A stretch of DNA of 38,149 nucleotides from Gammaproteobacteria bacterium UBA6724 (GCA_002454165.1 DKIG01000020.1:1-38149), one strand, 5' to 3'; counted from the stretch's first letter, positions 25,326 through 33,797 are shown. The notes: generated from the sequence alone by a model not told the origin. Made by a program: numbers and translations.

Positions 25326-26003
25326 ATGTCTGATTTAGCAAATCTTCAATCACAACTGGATTACACCTTTAGGAATCAGGACCTGCTGATGCAGGCACTC
25401 ACTCACCGCAGTCGCAGTCAAGTCAACAACGAGCGGCTGGAGTTTTTGGGAGATGCAGTTCTTGGGTTGGTCATCGGCTTGACTCTTTATGACAAGTTTC
25501 CGGAAGCCGCGGAGGGCCAACTCAGTCGGATGCGCTCTGATTTGGTTAAGCAGTCAACCCTGGCAGAGGTAGGGCGCGGACTGGCACTTGGCGACTATCT
25601 CAGCCTAGGTCAGGGTGAACGGAAGCAAAGAGATGCTGTGCGGGACACCATGCTTGCAGACAGTCTTGAGGCAATTATTGGCGCGATAATGCTGGATGGA
25701 GGCTTTGACGCCGCTTCCAAATCTGTGCTTGTCCAGTTCAATAAACGGCTTGCTGGCTTGGCACTTAAAGATATTCGGAAGGATGCCAAATCCCGCCTCC
25801 AGGAACATCTGCAGGCCCTGGGCGAACCCTTGCCCGAGTATATCCTGATCTCTAGCATCGGCGATCCCCCCGTCCAGGAATTTGAGATTGAGTGTCGGGT
25901 ACTCTCTCTGCCTGAATCTGTACGGGCAAAAGGCAACACTCGTCGACAGGCAGAACAAGAGGCGGCTGGTCTGGTTCTTGATTCTCTGGGTGTTGAACTC
26001 TGA
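25326..26003 (+). CDS. rnc: Ribonuclease III
   Basis: RNase III cuts double-stranded RNA in rRNA precursors and some mRNAs. The 225-residue enzyme has the catalytic signature NERLEFLGDAVLGLVI, the second acidic site in DTMLADSLEAIIGAIMLD, and a C-terminal double-stranded-RNA-binding domain (DAKSRLQEHLQALGEPLPEY, then AKGNTRRQAEQEAAGLVL). ATG at 25326. Its TGA overlaps the probable CTG start of era (CTGA), so the two should be tightly coupled. Confidence 0.96.
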   Translation: MSDLANLQSQLDYTFRNQDLLMQALTHRSRSQVNNERLEFLGDAVLGLVIGLTLYDKFPEAAEGQLSRMRSDLVKQSTLAEVGRGLALGDYLSLGQGERKQRDAVRDTMLADSLEAIIGAIMLDGGFDAASKSVLVQFNKRLAGLALKDIRKDAKSRLQEHLQALGEPLPEYILISSIGDPPVQEFEIECRVLSLPESVRAKGNTRRQAEQEAAGLVLDSLGVEL

Positions 26004-26911
26004 AACCAGTTACCCGATGCGGTTATGTGGTGATATTGGGGCGTCCTAATGTCGGCAAGTCCACGCTGCTCAACGCCTTGCTGGGTCAAAAAATCAGTAT
26101 TACCTCAGCTAGGCCCCAGACCACTCGGCACAATCTGTTGGGCATCAAGTCCACCGAGGCAACCCAGATATTGTTTGTTGACACCCCGGGGATTCACACC
26201 AAGGAACCTCGGGCAATCAATCGGTACATGAACAGGAGCGCAAGGCGTGCGGTGCATGATGTTGATGTTCTTATTTTCCTCCTGGACAGGTTCAAGTGGA
26301 CCGAGGACGACGCCAGGGTTGCCGATCTGGTTGAGTCTGCCGAGGGATACAAGATTATCGTCGTGAACAAGGTGGACCTGATTGCCGATAAGGCGCGGTT
26401 GCTACCGGGGCTACAAGAACTTCAGAATCGTTTTGGAGACCTTGACATAGTGCCTGTGTCGGCGAAGAAGAGGGATAATCTTGACACCCTGGAATCCATC
26501 ATAGTGCGGCACCTGCCCGTATCGCCCTTCTATTTTGATGAGGCTCAGATCACTGACCGCAACGAACGTTTCCTGGTGGCGGAAATCATCAGGGAGAAAC
26601 TGATGCGCCAGTTGGGGGATGAACTGCCATACAGGCTTACTATCATGATAGAAGGGTTCCGGGTCTTGCCTGATATAGCCCGGATTGACGCCACTATCTA
26701 TGTTGAAAAAGAAAGTCAGAAAAAAATACTGGTGGGCAAAAATGGCAGTAAACTCAAACGAGTAGGGGTTGACGCCAGGAAGGATATTGAGGCGCTACTC
26801 GCTACAAAAGTCATGTTGAACACCTGGGTCAAGGTTAAGGCAAGCTGGTCCGATGATGAGCGAGCCTTAAAGAGTCTTGGATATGACGAAATCCAGAGCC
26901 GCGATATTTGA
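26000..26911 (+). CDS. era: GTPase Era, probably from a CTG start
   Basis: Era binds the 3' end of 16S rRNA and is needed for 30S assembly. It shows GRPNVGKSTLLNALLGQKISITS (G1), TTRHNLLG, VDTPGIHT (G3), NKVDL (G4), SAKKRDN (G5) and a C-terminal KH domain (KKILVGKNGSKLKRVGVDARKDIE). The family block before G1, usually CGF/Y plus three hydrophobic residues, is encoded here upstream of the first GTG (26027) as RCGYVVILG. In that frame a TGA at 25994-25996 leaves only ACT and then CTG (26000) before KPVTRCGYV, so CTG is the best start, giving 303 residues (E. coli 301). GTG at 26027 would remove the first beta strand. Confidence 0.92.
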   Translation: MKPVTRCGYVVILGRPNVGKSTLLNALLGQKISITSARPQTTRHNLLGIKSTEATQILFVDTPGIHTKEPRAINRYMNRSARRAVHDVDVLIFLLDRFKWTEDDARVADLVESAEGYKIIVVNKVDLIADKARLLPGLQELQNRFGDLDIVPVSAKKRDNLDTLESIIVRHLPVSPFYFDEAQITDRNERFLVAEIIREKLMRQLGDELPYRLTIMIEGFRVLPDIARIDATIYVEKESQKKILVGKNGSKLKRVGVDARKDIEALLATKVMLNTWVKVKASWSDDERALKSLGYDEIQSRDI

Positions 26912-27632
26912 AAAGGCCTACATTCTTCATGCGAGAAAATACCTGAACACCAGTTTGATTCTCAATCTGCTGACGAGGGAGCAGGGCAGGTATTCAGTCG
27001 TCGTCAAGGGTGCCCGGGGTGCCGGGTCAAAATTACGTGGTCGGCTACAGCCGTTCACACCACTGCTGATTGCTTCTTTTGGTAGGGGTGAGTTGAAGAC
27101 CGCCACTAGCATCGACTTCCCGGGTCCCGCCTTTCGTCTGACTGGCGAGAAACTGCTACTGGGATTGTATAGCAACGAATTGCTCTATAGGTTGCTGGGT
27201 CACTTTGACCCTGCCCCCAACATTTACGATGAGTATGAAATACTGCTGGATGCGTTGCAGCATGCGTCTGCCAGGTTTGCACCGATTCGGTTCTTTGAAC
27301 TCACTCTGTTACAGGAACTTGGTTATGGCATCAATTTTGGGCGTGAAGTGTCAACGGGTGAACCTGTTGAGGCAGACTGTTATTACTACTACGTCGTTGC
27401 TGAGGGCTTTCACAAGGCACCAGCGTCTGCCAAGGATAGCATTAGAGGTGCCGACCTAATCGGCATCGCTGCTGAGATCTCGGCGAATGGCGTGTTGGAT
27501 AGTTATTCCGCTCGCACTGCCAATCAGTTTGACAGTCGACAACTGCGCAACATTACAAGAAAGTCGCTAGGCGCCTTGCTGGGAGATAAACCAGTCAAGA
27601 GTCGCTCTCTTTTCAGGCGTGCAGGCAGTTGA
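26883..27632 (+). CDS. recO: DNA repair protein RecO
   Basis: RecO acts with RecR to load RecA on SSB-coated DNA. The 249-residue protein has an N-terminal OB fold (FEKAYILHARKYLNTSLILNLLTREQGRYSVVVKGARG, LQPFTPLLIASFGRGEL) and a C-terminal helical domain (RFFELTLLQELGYGINF). The ATG at 26883 overlaps era by 29 bases; a TTG two codons earlier is also possible. Order rnc-era-recO is conserved. pdxJ, which usually follows, is absent and acpS comes next. Confidence 0.92.
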   Translation: MTKSRAAIFEKAYILHARKYLNTSLILNLLTREQGRYSVVVKGARGAGSKLRGRLQPFTPLLIASFGRGELKTATSIDFPGPAFRLTGEKLLLGLYSNELLYRLLGHFDPAPNIYDEYEILLDALQHASARFAPIRFFELTLLQELGYGINFGREVSTGEPVEADCYYYYVVAEGFHKAPASAKDSIRGADLIGIAAEISANGVLDSYSARTANQFDSRQLRNITRKSLGALLGDKPVKSRSLFRRAGS

Positions 27633-28030
27633 TTATCGGGACCGGGGTGGACCTGGTGGCGGTGAAGCGGATTGCCGACCTGCTTGAGCGATGGGGTGCC
27701 CGTCTCGGCAACAAGCTACTCAATGCAGCAGAAATTCGCCCGGGACAAGCCCTGACGGCAGCCTGGCTTGCTCGGCAATTTGCGGCAAAAGAAGCAGTAT
27801 CAAAAGCACTTGGTACCGGCATGAGGGGCGGCATATATTTTCGGGATATCAGGGTCTTGCGCTCACCAGATGGGGTGCCGAAGGTCCAGCTTGCCAATGG
27901 TGCCTTGCAACGGGCAACTCGGCTCGGTATTGAGACCATCCATTTGAGCATCTCCGATGAGTCAGACTATGCGATAGCTTTTGTGGTTGCAGAAGGCGCG
28001 ACTGTTGTGGAAGACACCGCGAAAAAATGA
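27629..28030 (+). CDS. acpS: Holo-[acyl-carrier-protein] synthase
   Basis: AcpS transfers 4'-phosphopantetheine from CoA to the acyl carrier protein. The 133-residue enzyme has IIGTGVDLVAVKRI at the N-terminus (metal-binding Asp) and the second signature FAAKEAVSKALGTGM. TTG at 27629 overlaps the recO stop (TTGA). The final ten residues extend beyond the usual end. It is convergent with the barA-like gene; a hairpin lies between them. Confidence 0.94.
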   Translation: MIIGTGVDLVAVKRIADLLERWGARLGNKLLNAAEIRPGQALTAAWLARQFAAKEAVSKALGTGMRGGIYFRDIRVLRSPDGVPKVQLANGALQRATRLGIETIHLSISDESDYAIAFVVAEGATVVEDTAKK

Positions 28031-28048
28031 TCAGGGGAAGCCGCCCCT
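28022..28048 (-). terminator. Intrinsic terminator of the BarA-like gene
   Basis: On the minus strand AGGGG and CCCCT form a stem around CGGCTT (plus-strand 28033-28048), followed by GATCA and TTTTTT, which overlaps the last codons of acpS. It lies 16 bases after the minus-strand stop. In the plus direction there is no good T-tract, so I assign it to the minus strand only. Confidence 0.6.
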
Positions 28049-28063
28049 CGTCGTTATTTCTAT

Positions 28064-30178
28064 TCAGGCTATTTTGTTCTCAAGTCCCAGCTCCCCGTGA
28101 TTTCTTTCATACCAGTCTATCAAGGTTTCAATTTCCCGATGCAGCAGTGCCAGTAGCGGTGTGACCTGCTCAGCCTTGTTATCTTTCAGTTCTATCTCAA
28201 GTGACTCTATGGCTCTTGCCAGTCTCGGCACACCACAATAGCTGACCGCACCGCGCAGTTTGTGCAGGGACCGTTTTAGTTGCACGGGGTCGCCTGTCGC
28301 CGCCCTGATGGCACCTTGGTCTTCTGGCAGTCCTTTGATGAAGAGTGCCATCAACTCTTGCACCAGATCCGGTTTGCCGTTAGCACGACTCAATGCCAAT
28401 TCAGCGTCAAAAATGGCAAGCCTAGAAGATGAAGTTGTTGCCAATGGCGGCTTGGCGGCGACAAGGCTTGTCAGCGTGTCTTCCTGTTTGAATATAAGTC
28501 TGAGAGATGCCTTGTCCAGGGGTTTGATAAGGACATCATTCATGCCTGCTGCAAGATACCCTTGTCTTTCTTCATCAGTTGCATGAGCCGTCAGCCCGAT
28601 GATGGGTGTCTTGGTATCTAGCCGGCGAATCAATCGGGTAGTTTCAACCCCGTCAAGTTCTGGCATCTGTATATCCATTAACACCAGTTGAAACTGGTCT
28701 GACTCAAACGCCGTGATAGCCTGATGTCCGGATGAGACGCTGGTTACTTCATGTCCGAGTTCAGTTAATAATCGCTCAGGCTGTTGCAGGCTGAGCGGGC
28801 TATCATCAACGACTAGTACGCTTTGCCTTGCCTGCTTTTGGTGTTTCCTGTGCTCTATCTCCCTGATAATACTCGCTAACTTTGCTTGGCTTATTGGATA
28901 ATCCAGTGGTATGTGGAAAGCGTTTTTATTCACGATATTTTCCGCCTTCCGGTGTAGCGTCACGATACAGGTGGAATCCTGCAAAGAAGGGGTGATTGCC
29001 GGGAGCATGGAGTATTTCTTGCCTGATACTAGGCACAGGTCAATCTTGTGGGTGTTGAAATCAACCGTCGTGGTAACGCCGAGTGTATGAAGCCGCTGCT
29101 GGAGACTTTTCCTTTCCTGAATGTTGTCGGAGAGGATCATCGCGGTCAAGCCTGAGTCTCCGGGGATTGAGTTCTTGTTCTGGGGGTGCGTTGCCGCCAC
29201 TGTCAGACATTGGTTATTCCATGCAACTTTGCTGTCTGCCAACAGATCCTTGAATCTGGCATGGCATGACAGTCCAGTGAGTTGCCCCAGGTCTTCCATA
29301 AATCTGAAACAGAGTAGCCCGTTGCTGTATGAAACCGTTACCGACATTGATCTTTCCTGCAGGACCTCCTCCGGGCGGCTGTGCAAACTGCTGAGCAGTA
29401 TCATAAATAACAGTTGCTTGAGACGGGTTGCGTTGCAGGTAACCTGTGTTGGGCTATCAAACAGGATATGCACCCGGGTCTGACTGGACTGTAGCAAGGG
29501 TGCAAGAATGTCCAGCGTCTCATCCGTGAGCTCCAGAAGCGGCGCTATAGTGACTCTTGTATCTGGCTGGGCATTGGTCATTTCACCTATAAGGAATTCC
29601 AGGGTGGCGGTGAGCCTGGCACTACTTTCGCGGGTACCATTCTCCAGATAGTGCTTCCAGGATTGCAGGCTGGGTGTCAGTAACAGGCTTATGCTGTTGA
29701 TATACTCTATCTGCGCCTTTAGTGGTGTCGCTTCCTGGTTTAGAATATCGTTTAGAAGATCGTTTAGAAGATGTTGATTGCGCTGCAATTCCATCAGACG
29801 GGATTCAAGAGCTTCTATAGTGCTTACACCTTCGGTCTTGAGCCTGGCGTGATGTAATTTAACAGCCTGTTCAAGTTGTTTTACATCGGTGAAGGCATAG
29901 GACAGTGTCGGTTCTGAGTGATGTATATCTTCCGTTAGTGACCTGATAGGAGCATTCAACCTGAGATGGATGAGATACATACCACAGAAGAAAATAAGCG
30001 TGCTACCAAGCAAACATAAAAACAATATATCGGTATGACTGAGGTCAGGTATCTCGCTACTCAGTTCTGTTGGAAAATAATGCGGCGGTGGGCTATCCAG
30101 GATTGCAAAAAGAAAATGGGCACCGGGCAATATCAGAAGTAGCAGTCCGAACAAACCTATTGCCACTATTGATCGCAT
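28064..30178 (-). CDS. BarA/GacS-position hybrid sensor with degenerate kinase core
   Basis: This 704-residue protein lies divergent from cysM-rlmD, as barA/gacS does in many Gammaproteobacteria. Two membrane segments (about 4-27 and 49-70), a HAMP-like linker and a coiled region lead to LNQEATPL (146-153). It aligns with the H-box SHELRTPL but has Asn147 in place of the phosphorylated His. The ATPase N-box residues are also replaced (M259, S263). The G1 box is reduced to EDLGQL, and no G2 box is visible. A pseudo-receiver (about 343-440) follows. The second receiver is intact (D458, D459, D502, T530, K552), as is the HPt domain (H639 in LHKLRGA). It probably works as a phosphorelay partner without autokinase activity. 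Confidence 0.75.
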   Translation of the reverse strand: MRSIVAIGLFGLLLLILPGAHFLFAILDSPPPHYFPTELSSEIPDLSHTDILFLCLLGSTLIFFCGMYLIHLRLNAPIRSLTEDIHHSEPTLSYAFTDVKQLEQAVKLHHARLKTEGVSTIEALESRLMELQRNQHLLNDLLNDILNQEATPLKAQIEYINSISLLLTPSLQSWKHYLENGTRESSARLTATLEFLIGEMTNAQPDTRVTIAPLLELTDETLDILAPLLQSSQTRVHILFDSPTQVTCNATRLKQLLFMILLSSLHSRPEEVLQERSMSVTVSYSNGLLCFRFMEDLGQLTGLSCHARFKDLLADSKVAWNNQCLTVAATHPQNKNSIPGDSGLTAMILSDNIQERKSLQQRLHTLGVTTTVDFNTHKIDLCLVSGKKYSMLPAITPSLQDSTCIVTLHRKAENIVNKNAFHIPLDYPISQAKLASIIREIEHRKHQKQARQSVLVVDDSPLSLQQPERLLTELGHEVTSVSSGHQAITAFESDQFQLVLMDIQMPELDGVETTRLIRRLDTKTPIIGLTAHATDEERQGYLAAGMNDVLIKPLDKASLRLIFKQEDTLTSLVAAKPPLATTSSSRLAIFDAELALSRANGKPDLVQELMALFIKGLPEDQGAIRAATGDPVQLKRSLHKLRGAVSYCGVPRLARAIESLEIELKDNKAEQVTPLLALLHREIETLIDWYERNHGELGLENKIA
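29747..29770 (-). repeat. 12-bp tandem duplication in the BarA-like gene
   Basis: ATCGTTTAGAAG occurs twice in succession, with a partial third copy (GTTTAGAAT) just before. It encodes the repeated LLND motif directly ahead of the degenerate H-box, and is again in multiples of three. Confidence 0.7.
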
Positions 30179-30308
30179 GAGCCCTGTACCGATTTATCAC
30201 TGAAGTGCATTTGAATGGATAATACTGTTTGTGAGATTTTTTATGTAACCGTTTTTGTCCCGTTATTGTCTTATTTTTGACGAATGGAAAAGAGTGGTAT
30301 GGTGTTTA

Positions 30309-31208
30309 ATGATGTCTGAGTATCCCACCATAGAAGATTGCATTGGCGAAACGCCTTTGGTGCGCTTGCAGCGATTGCCTGGTGACACGACCAACAAAGT
30401 TCTGGTAAAACTTGAAGGTAACAATCCCGCGGGTTCGGTTAAAGACAGGCCCGCCATCAGTATGATTCGGCGGGCTGAAGAACGCGGCCTTGTCAAATCT
30501 GGCGACACATTGATTGAAGCCACAAGCGGTAACACCGGGATTGCGCTTGCCATGGCGGCTGCCATCAAGGGCTATAGGATGATTCTCATTATGCCGGCAC
30601 ACATGAGCGAGGAGAGAAAACTCGCCATGTCAGCCTATGGCGCAGACCTCATCATGGTCACCAAAGAAGAGGGAATGGAGGGTGCGAGAGACCTGGCAGA
30701 GCAAATGCAGAAAGAGGGCAGGGGGATAGTGCTTGACCAGTTTGCCAACCAAGATAATCCGCAGGCGCATTATGAAGGTACAGCACCGGAAATATATCGT
30801 CAGACAAATGGCGAGATTACGCACTTTGTCAGCTCAATGGGAACCACCGGCACTGTGATGGGGGCATCCCGATATTTTAAGGAAGTCAATCCAGATATAC
30901 AGATCGTTGCTCTGCAGCCGGTGGAAGGCTCGCAAATTCCGGGTATTCGGCGCTGGCCAGAAGCATACTTGCCAGCAATCTTTGATAGGGACAGGGTGGA
31001 CCAGGTGATTGATGTGGAACAAAGGCTTGCCGAAGTGACGATGCGCCGGCTTGCCATAGAGGAGGGCATCTTCTGCGGCGTGTCGTCCGGTGGCGCAGTT
31101 GCCGTTGCTCTGCAACTGAGCGAGGAAGTGGAGCATGCGACTATCGTTGCGGTAATCTGCGACCGTGGTGACCGATACCTGTCAACTGGCGTATTTTCTA
31201 AAAATTGA
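30309..31208 (+). CDS. cysM: Cysteine synthase B
   Basis: CysM makes cysteine from O-acetylserine with sulfide or thiosulfate, using PLP. The 299-residue protein begins MMSEYPTIEDCIGETPLVRLQ at the ATG at 30309. The PLP lysine is K45 in NPAGSVKDR. Other signatures are EATSGNTGIALAMAAAIKGY, MSERKLAMSAYGA-type text, FVSSMGTTGTVMG and IEEGIFCGVSSGGA. The sequence LQPVEGSQIPGIRRWPEAYLP matches CysM rather than CysK. rlmD follows with a TTGA overlap. Divergent from the BarA-like gene. An upstream TTGACG (30277) and TATGGT (30298) are spaced by only 15, so I do not call a promoter. Confidence 0.95.
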   Translation: MMSEYPTIEDCIGETPLVRLQRLPGDTTNKVLVKLEGNNPAGSVKDRPAISMIRRAEERGLVKSGDTLIEATSGNTGIALAMAAAIKGYRMILIMPAHMSEERKLAMSAYGADLIMVTKEEGMEGARDLAEQMQKEGRGIVLDQFANQDNPQAHYEGTAPEIYRQTNGEITHFVSSMGTTGTVMGASRYFKEVNPDIQIVALQPVEGSQIPGIRRWPEAYLPAIFDRDRVDQVIDVEQRLAEVTMRRLAIEEGIFCGVSSGGAVAVALQLSEEVEHATIVAVICDRGDRYLSTGVFSKN

Positions 31209-32503
31209 CCAGCATGACCTTGAGAGAGACTGTATCGGTCAAGATTGCCTACCTTGCCGAGGATGGTTGCGGTTATACAGTTGATGGTAAGCATGGCATC
31301 TACGGTGCGCTCCCGGGGGAAATCGTTACGGCATTGCCCATAGCACGGAAACGCAAGACGCTATACAGCCGGGCATTGGAGGTGAATCGCCCCTCAACCG
31401 ACCGGGTAGCCGCCCAGTGTTCTGTGGCTGATATATGTGGTGGTTGCAGTCTTCAGCACATCCATTCCGCGCGTCAACTTGATATGAAGACCAGATTACT
31501 GGAAAGACATCTAGGTGCCACCCAACCCCTGGATTGGCTACCACCCCTGCAATCACACCAGTATCACTATAGGAGCAAAGCCAGGCTCAGTGTCAGGTGG
31601 GTAAAAAAGAAGGGGCGGCTGCTCGTCGGCTTCCGGGAAAAACAAAAATCCTATGTTACCGACACTGCGTCATGTCCAATCCTGCGCGAGCCGGCGAGCA
31701 ACCTGATAGCTCCTCTGGCAATGCTCATTGAATCGCTGACCCTGCCTGAATCTATCCCGCAAATAGAAGTTGCTATGGGGGATGAGGTTGTAGCATTCGT
31801 CATCAGACATCGGGCGCCGCTGACGGCTTCGGATGAGTCAAAGCTCCGTCATTTCGCCGCAGACCATGACATTCATTTATATCTGCAGCCGGGGAGTCTT
31901 GAATCCATCCATAAAATCTATCCACCGGACCAAAACCAACTACTAAGTTATAGCCTGCCTGAATTTGGACTCAGCTATCAGTTTTTGCCACAGGATTTTA
32001 TTCAGGTGAACCCTGCTATCAACCGGTTGATGGTGGCGAGGGCGATTGAACTCCTGGCGTGCAAACAGGATGATGAAGTCTTGGATGGTTTTTGTGGAAT
32101 AGGTAATTTTTCGCTCCCGCTTGCCCTGGGTGCCGGTCGGGTTCTGGGTGTGGAGCGGTCCTTACCGAGTGTTGAACGTGCCAGGCAAAACGCAAAAGAC
32201 AACGGCATAGAGAATGTGCGGTTTCGGGTCGCGGATTTGGAAGGAGAAAACCTGGAACTTCCTGAATTTTCAAGTATGAACAAGGTGCTACTGGACCCGC
32301 CCCGGACTGGTGCTATCAGGTTGATAAAATTGCTTGCCGGTAGCAATGTTGAAAGGATAGTGTATGTTTCTTGCAACCCAGAGACGTTGGCACGGGATAT
32401 ACGGTGGTTGGTAGGAAGCGGCTTTGAGTTCAAATCTGTTGGGGTAATAGACATGTTTCCTCAGACTACACACCTGGAGTCAATGGCACTTCTGGTTCGT
32501 TAG
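31205..32503 (+). CDS. rlmD: 23S rRNA m5U1939 methyltransferase RlmD
   Basis: RlmD (RumA) makes 5-methyluridine at position 1939 of 23S rRNA. The 432-residue protein has an N-terminal TRAM-like region, a cysteine cluster for a 4Fe-4S centre (CSVADICGGCSLQH plus CPILREP), the SAM-binding motif VLDGFCGIGNFSLPLA, catalytic region LLDPPRTGA and the nucleophile Cys in VYVSCNPETLARD. TTG at 31205 overlaps the cysM stop; ATG at 31214, three codons later, is an alternative. In Pseudomonas the order is cysM-rlmD-relA; relA is not present here and adk follows. Confidence 0.93.
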   Translation: MTSMTLRETVSVKIAYLAEDGCGYTVDGKHGIYGALPGEIVTALPIARKRKTLYSRALEVNRPSTDRVAAQCSVADICGGCSLQHIHSARQLDMKTRLLERHLGATQPLDWLPPLQSHQYHYRSKARLSVRWVKKKGRLLVGFREKQKSYVTDTASCPILREPASNLIAPLAMLIESLTLPESIPQIEVAMGDEVVAFVIRHRAPLTASDESKLRHFAADHDIHLYLQPGSLESIHKIYPPDQNQLLSYSLPEFGLSYQFLPQDFIQVNPAINRLMVARAIELLACKQDDEVLDGFCGIGNFSLPLALGAGRVLGVERSLPSVERARQNAKDNGIENVRFRVADLEGENLELPEFSSMNKVLLDPPRTGAIRLIKLLAGSNVERIVYVSCNPETLARDIRWLVGSGFEFKSVGVIDMFPQTTHLESMALLVR

Positions 32504-32643
32504 CCGACGCCATTTGACCATATAACTACTACTACAAAGATTCAATAATATTGAACAGTCGGCAGGGTGATAAGCACTGTACCCAGGCTATTCTGCGCGA
32601 ATACAAAAGCATCAATACATAAAAACGAAACAGGAGTCTTACC

Positions 32644-33297
32644 ATGAAGCTGATTTTGCTGGGTGCACCTGGCGTGGGGAAGGGTACCCAGGCACAGTAC
32701 ATTGTTGAAAAATACGGGATTCCTCAGATTTCTACCGGCGATATGTTGCGCGAAGCAGTCCGCGAAGAAAGTCAGACAGGCTTGAAAGTAAAAGCCGTCA
32801 TGGATAGTGGTGCCCTGGTGAGCGACGACATTATTATTGATCTAGTGAAGGCAAGAATTGCCAGAGATGACTGCAAAAATGGATACCTCTTTGATGGATT
32901 CCCCAGGACCATACCCCAGGCTGAATCCCTGAGGAGCCAAGGTATTGATATTGATTGCGTCATAGAGATCATCGTTTCTGACACGCATCTAGTGTCCCGA
33001 CTGGGCGGCCGCAGGCTACACCCCGCCTCTGGGCGTGTTTATCATGTTGAGCATAATCCGCCCCGAGAAGCAGGTAAGGATGATGAAACGGGTGATTCTC
33101 TTGTGCAAAGAAACGACGACAAAGAAGAGACAGTCAAGGAAAGATTAAGCGTTTACTACGAACAAACAAAACCTTTGGTGCAGTATTATCAACAGATGTC
33201 TATGCAACCTGGCGCAAGTCTTCGTTACCATGCTATAGACGGTCATGGAAGAACGGAAGAAGTCCGTGACATGATCTTCTCAATTCTTGATACATAA
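32644..33297 (+). CDS. adk: Adenylate kinase
   Basis: It interconverts ATP and AMP with two ADP. The 217-residue long-form enzyme shows the P-loop GAPGVGKGTQ (8-17), ISTGDMLREAV, GYLFDGFPRTIPQAE and a LID domain LGGRRLHPASGRVYHVEHNP without zinc-binding cysteines, as in Gammaproteobacteria. ATG at 32644 follows CAGGAG. It stands alone, with 140 bases upstream and 255 downstream, and likely has its own promoter, which I could not locate with confidence. An inverted repeat TTCAAT-AAT-ATTGAA lies upstream near 32541-32555. Confidence 0.97.
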   Translation: MKLILLGAPGVGKGTQAQYIVEKYGIPQISTGDMLREAVREESQTGLKVKAVMDSGALVSDDIIIDLVKARIARDDCKNGYLFDGFPRTIPQAESLRSQGIDIDCVIEIIVSDTHLVSRLGGRRLHPASGRVYHVEHNPPREAGKDDETGDSLVQRNDDKEETVKERLSVYYEQTKPLVQYYQQMSMQPGASLRYHAIDGHGRTEEVRDMIFSILDT

Positions 33298-33324
33298 GCC
33301 TGTCCATTTTCATCACAAGCATTT

Positions 33325-33352
33325 GTTAATGAACATTAACATCAACATTAAC
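33325..33352. repeat. GTTAATG/CATTAAC inverted and direct repeats
   Basis: GTTAATG (33325-33331) faces CATTAAC (33334-33340) across AA, and a second CATTAAC follows at 33346-33352. The centres are about one helical turn apart. GTTAATG recurs at 33918-33924 on the far side of the histone-like gene. This could be an operator, but no regulator is identified. Confidence 0.4.
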
Positions 33353-33552
33353 ACCGGGTTGAATAAAGCCAATCGCAAAAAACTTTTGCTTGCTGTTGAT
33401 ACAGAAGACTAAAAAATCGGATGATGAAGCTGTGTAAGTTCTGTAAAAAAAGATGGACAAAACGGTTTTTTTTCATACACTTTAACAAGTGTTCTTAGTA
33501 AAAGAATGCTGGGTGACAGAAACGTAAACCTATCCTTAGTAAAATAGGAGCG

Positions 33553-33747
33553 ATGACATTGGTTGCAAAAAAACGAGCTGTAAAAAGGAAAGCCGCAAAA
33601 AGAAAACCGGCTACCAAGAGAAAAGCTGTTAAGAGAAAGGTAGCTAAAAGGAAAGTAACCAAGCGCAAAGTTGCCAAGCGTAAAGTCGCCAGGAAGAAGG
33701 CACCCAAGCGCAAGGTTGCTAGGAAAAGAGTCGCCAGGAGAAGATAA
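33553..33747 (+). CDS. Small Lys/Arg-rich histone-H1-like protein
   Basis: This 64-residue protein is about 56% Lys plus Arg by my count. It has no acidic and no aromatic residues, and is built from loose repeats of the type K-R-K-V-A. A strong ribosome site, TAGGAG, sits four bases before the ATG, so it is likely translated. It resembles bacterial H1-like proteins (Hc1/Hc2 or AlgP tails) in composition only. It probably binds nucleic acid, perhaps compacting DNA, or RNA. Regions on both sides are long, AT-rich and gene-free, and a perfect 11-bp hairpin follows. The reverse strand is also open but reads as a low-complexity shadow. Confidence 0.75.
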   Translation: MTLVAKKRAVKRKAAKRKPATKRKAVKRKVAKRKVTKRKVAKRKVARKKAPKRKVARKRVARRR

Positions 33748-33770
33748 GCACAAGGAAGAAGATTCCTTGC

Positions 33771-33797
33771 CCTGAGTCCCCGTAAAGGGGACTCAGG
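33771..33797 (+). terminator. Perfect 11-bp hairpin after the histone-like gene
   Basis: CCTGAGTCCCC and GGGGACTCAGG pair perfectly around GTAAA. It lies 23 bases after the stop codon. No T-tract follows, so it may be an RNA-stabilising 3' hairpin or a bidirectional stop element rather than a classic intrinsic terminator. Confidence 0.55.

Noticed and set aside
30277..30303. Promoter TTGACG-TATGGT before cysM
   Set aside because: Spacing is only 15 bases and the predicted start would make the mRNA nearly leaderless; not strong enough to list.
33409..33753. Minus-strand ORFs opposite the histone-like gene
   Set aside because: They read the Lys/Arg repeats in reverse as Leu/Phe/Ser-rich low complexity; the plus strand has a strong ribosome site and a plausible product.
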